From an uncultured Lachnospiraceae bacterium (GTDB taxonomy: Bacteria; Bacillota_A; Clostridia; Lachnospirales; Lachnospiraceae), in NCBI GenBank assembly GCA_905207905.1, contig CAJLNC010000060.1, positions 1 through 16,110 of the forward strand: a DNA stretch of 16,110 nt. The letters run 5' to 3'. The translations under genes and the position numbers were made by a program. This document shows, piece by piece, positions 15,166 through 16,110 of the stretch. Under the pieces are notes generated by a model, which was not told where the DNA came from, did not search any database, and worked only from the letters and a program-made list of their open reading frames with translations. Within the stretch, counting starts at the first letter, position 1. Each line of letters opens with the position of its first letter.

Positions 15166-16005
15166 TTATTCCGGCAGTGAAATCTCACCGTCAAAGACCA
15201 CTGCCGCCGGTCCGGTCATATAAACCCGGTTCTCTTCCCGCTTCCAATGGATCTGCAAATCCCCTCCCCGAAGCTTAACCAACACCTTCTCTTTTGTCCA
15301 ACCGTTCAACACGCAGGCCACCGCCACTGCGCAGGCCCCAGTACCGCAGGCCCAGGTCTCCCCGGCTCCACGCTCCCAGACCCGCATCTGAACCGTATTC
15401 TCATCCAACACCCGGATAAACTCTGTATTCACCCGCTGGGGAAAACACACATGACGCTCAAAATCCGGGCCGATCTTTTCAATATCCAGCCCTTCAACAT
15501 CCTCCACAGGAACAACGCAGTGAGGATTCCCCATGGACACACAGGTGGCCTGGTAGGTCTTTCCCTGCACGACAATGGGCATGTCCACTATGGGACTCTT
15601 TCCAAAATCCGCCGGGATTTTGGCCGCCTCCAGAATAGGAGCTCCCATATCCACCTGAACTTCAGACACCTTTCCCTCCTCCACCGTCAGCTCCAGCTGC
15701 TTCACTCCGCTTCCGGTGCTGATGGCGAGGCTGGTTTTGTCTGTAAGGCCGTAGTCATATACATATTTGGCCACACAGCGAATCCCATTGCCGCACATCC
15801 CTGCCTGGGAACCGTCTGCATTGTACATATCCATCTCAAAATCTGCGATCTTGGAAGGCTTGATCAAAATCAGTCCATCTGAGCCGATGCCAAAATGGCG
15901 GTCGCTGACGAAACGGGCGGTCTTAGATGGATCTTCCACGGTTTCTGTAAAACAATTCACATACACATAGTCATTTCCAATACCCTGCATCTTGGTAAAC
16001 TTCAT
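15166..16005 (-). CDS. dapF: Diaminopimelate epimerase
   Basis: The 279-residue cytoplasmic, cofactor-free epimerase turns LL-diaminopimelate into meso-diaminopimelate, used for lysine and for peptidoglycan cross-links. Both catalytic cysteines are present: Cys71 in [13 protein letters not shown] and Cys220 in [14 protein letters not shown]. The N-terminal [17 protein letters not shown] and the [13 protein letters not shown] segment are typical, and the length is normal. A purine-rich GGGGGG lies just upstream of the ATG. It is the first gene of the dapF-dapL-lysozyme-lipoprotein run; the DapL product is the DapF substrate. A 23-bp dyad and an upstream-gene terminator lie within 85 bases of its start, so the run probably begins here. 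I could not assign a clear promoter. Confidence 0.97.
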   Translation of the reverse strand: MKFTKMQGIGNDYVYVNCFTETVEDPSKTARFVSDRHFGIGSDGLILIKPSKIADFEMDMYNADGSQAGMCGNGIRCVAKYVYDYGLTDKTSLAISTGSGVKQLELTVEEGKVSEVQVDMGAPILEAAKIPADFGKSPIVDMPIVVQGKTYQATCVSMGNPHCVVPVEDVEGLDIEKIGPDFERHVCFPQRVNTEFIRVLDENTVQMRVWERGAGETWACGTGACAVAVACVLNGWTKEKVLVKLRGGDLQIHWKREENRVYMTGPAAVVFDGEISLPE

Positions 16006-16038
16006 CGTTTCCCCCCTGATATCTTTTTAAATAGAACA

Positions 16039-16061
16039 ACATAGGAAGCTATTTCCTATGT
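16039..16061. promoter_or_regulatory. Perfect 23-bp dyad upstream of dapF
   Basis: Arms ACATAGGAA (16039-16047) and TTCCTATGT (16053-16061) flank five bases. There is no T-tract after it on the minus strand, so it is not an intrinsic terminator, and its place between the upstream terminator and the dapF ribosome binding site suits an operator or a leader hairpin. The protein or signal involved is unknown. Confidence 0.45.
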
Positions 16062-16088
16062 AAAAAAGAAGTCTGCTCGCAGACTTCT
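16062..16088 (-). terminator. Terminator of a gene beyond the right edge
   Basis: GAAGTCTG (16068-16075) and CAGACTTC (16080-16087), plus one flanking A-T pair, form a tight stem with a 4-nt loop. On the minus strand it is followed by TTTTTT (16062-16067). It would end a minus-strand transcript that enters from the right. A second small hairpin, CCGCC/GGCGG (16089-16101), lies just before it. Confidence 0.75.
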
Positions 16089-16110
16089 CCGCCTGCGGCG
16101 GGTCGCTTCA

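Noticed and set aside
15078..15194. 39-codon N-terminal extension of dapL
   Set aside because: It would overlap dapF, has no family-like sequence, and the ATG at 15077 has a good ribosome binding site and the typical DapL N-terminus.

Overview
The window looks like chromosome of an anaerobic Firmicute, most likely a Lachnospiraceae-type clostridium. This is inferred from gene content: a class III (oxygen-sensitive) ribonucleotide reductase, the LL-diaminopimelate aminotransferase route to lysine and meso-DAP, a sigma factor paired with a DUF4179 protein, strong GGAGG-type ribosome binding sites, and moderate GC content. I see no phage, transposase, CRISPR, tRNA or rRNA. Eleven of the twelve protein genes lie on the minus strand; only the LysR-type regulator is on the plus strand.

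Layout from left to right. (1) 61-3062 is a sulfur-redox operon on the minus strand: a CoA-disulfide/persulfide reductase with a C-terminal rhodanese domain, then a siroheme [4Fe-4S] sulfite/nitrite reductase-like protein, ending at a very long terminator hairpin. A LysR-type regulator is transcribed divergently from it. The 165-bp gap between them holds two face-to-face promoters and two dyads. (2) 4067-5870 is an ECF sigma factor translationally coupled (ATGA overlap) to a membrane-anchored DUF4179 protein, behind a plausible ECF-type autoregulatory promoter. (3) 5993-6751 encodes a membrane-anchored protein with a long Thr/Glu-rich linker and an SH3-like domain. (4) 6868-8392 is an NSS-family sodium-dependent transporter gene with a good promoter and a palindromic operator resembling a tryptophan-repressor site. 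(5) 8404-8579 is a 176-bp non-coding element with perfect 18-bp terminal inverted repeats and several nested hairpins. (6) 8606-10786 is nrdD, with a candidate NrdR box in its promoter; no nrdG is in the window. (7) 10793-16005 is a lysine/cell-wall cluster read dapF, dapL, secreted lysozyme-like multidomain protein, then a lipoprotein with a polysaccharide-deacetylase-like domain, closed by a terminator. Another terminator at the right edge separates it from the next gene.

Functionally the genes form independent modules. dapF and dapL make meso-DAP for peptidoglycan and lysine, and the two genes after them encode exported envelope proteins, so that cluster has a cell-wall theme. The sulfur module probably moves electrons to sulfite or sulfane sulfur under LysR control. 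The sigma/DUF4179 pair is a self-contained signalling unit whose signal cannot be read from the sequence. The least explained items are the 176-bp multi-hairpin element, the TrpR-like operator, and the 125-bp stretch plus long hairpin after the sulfite reductase gene.
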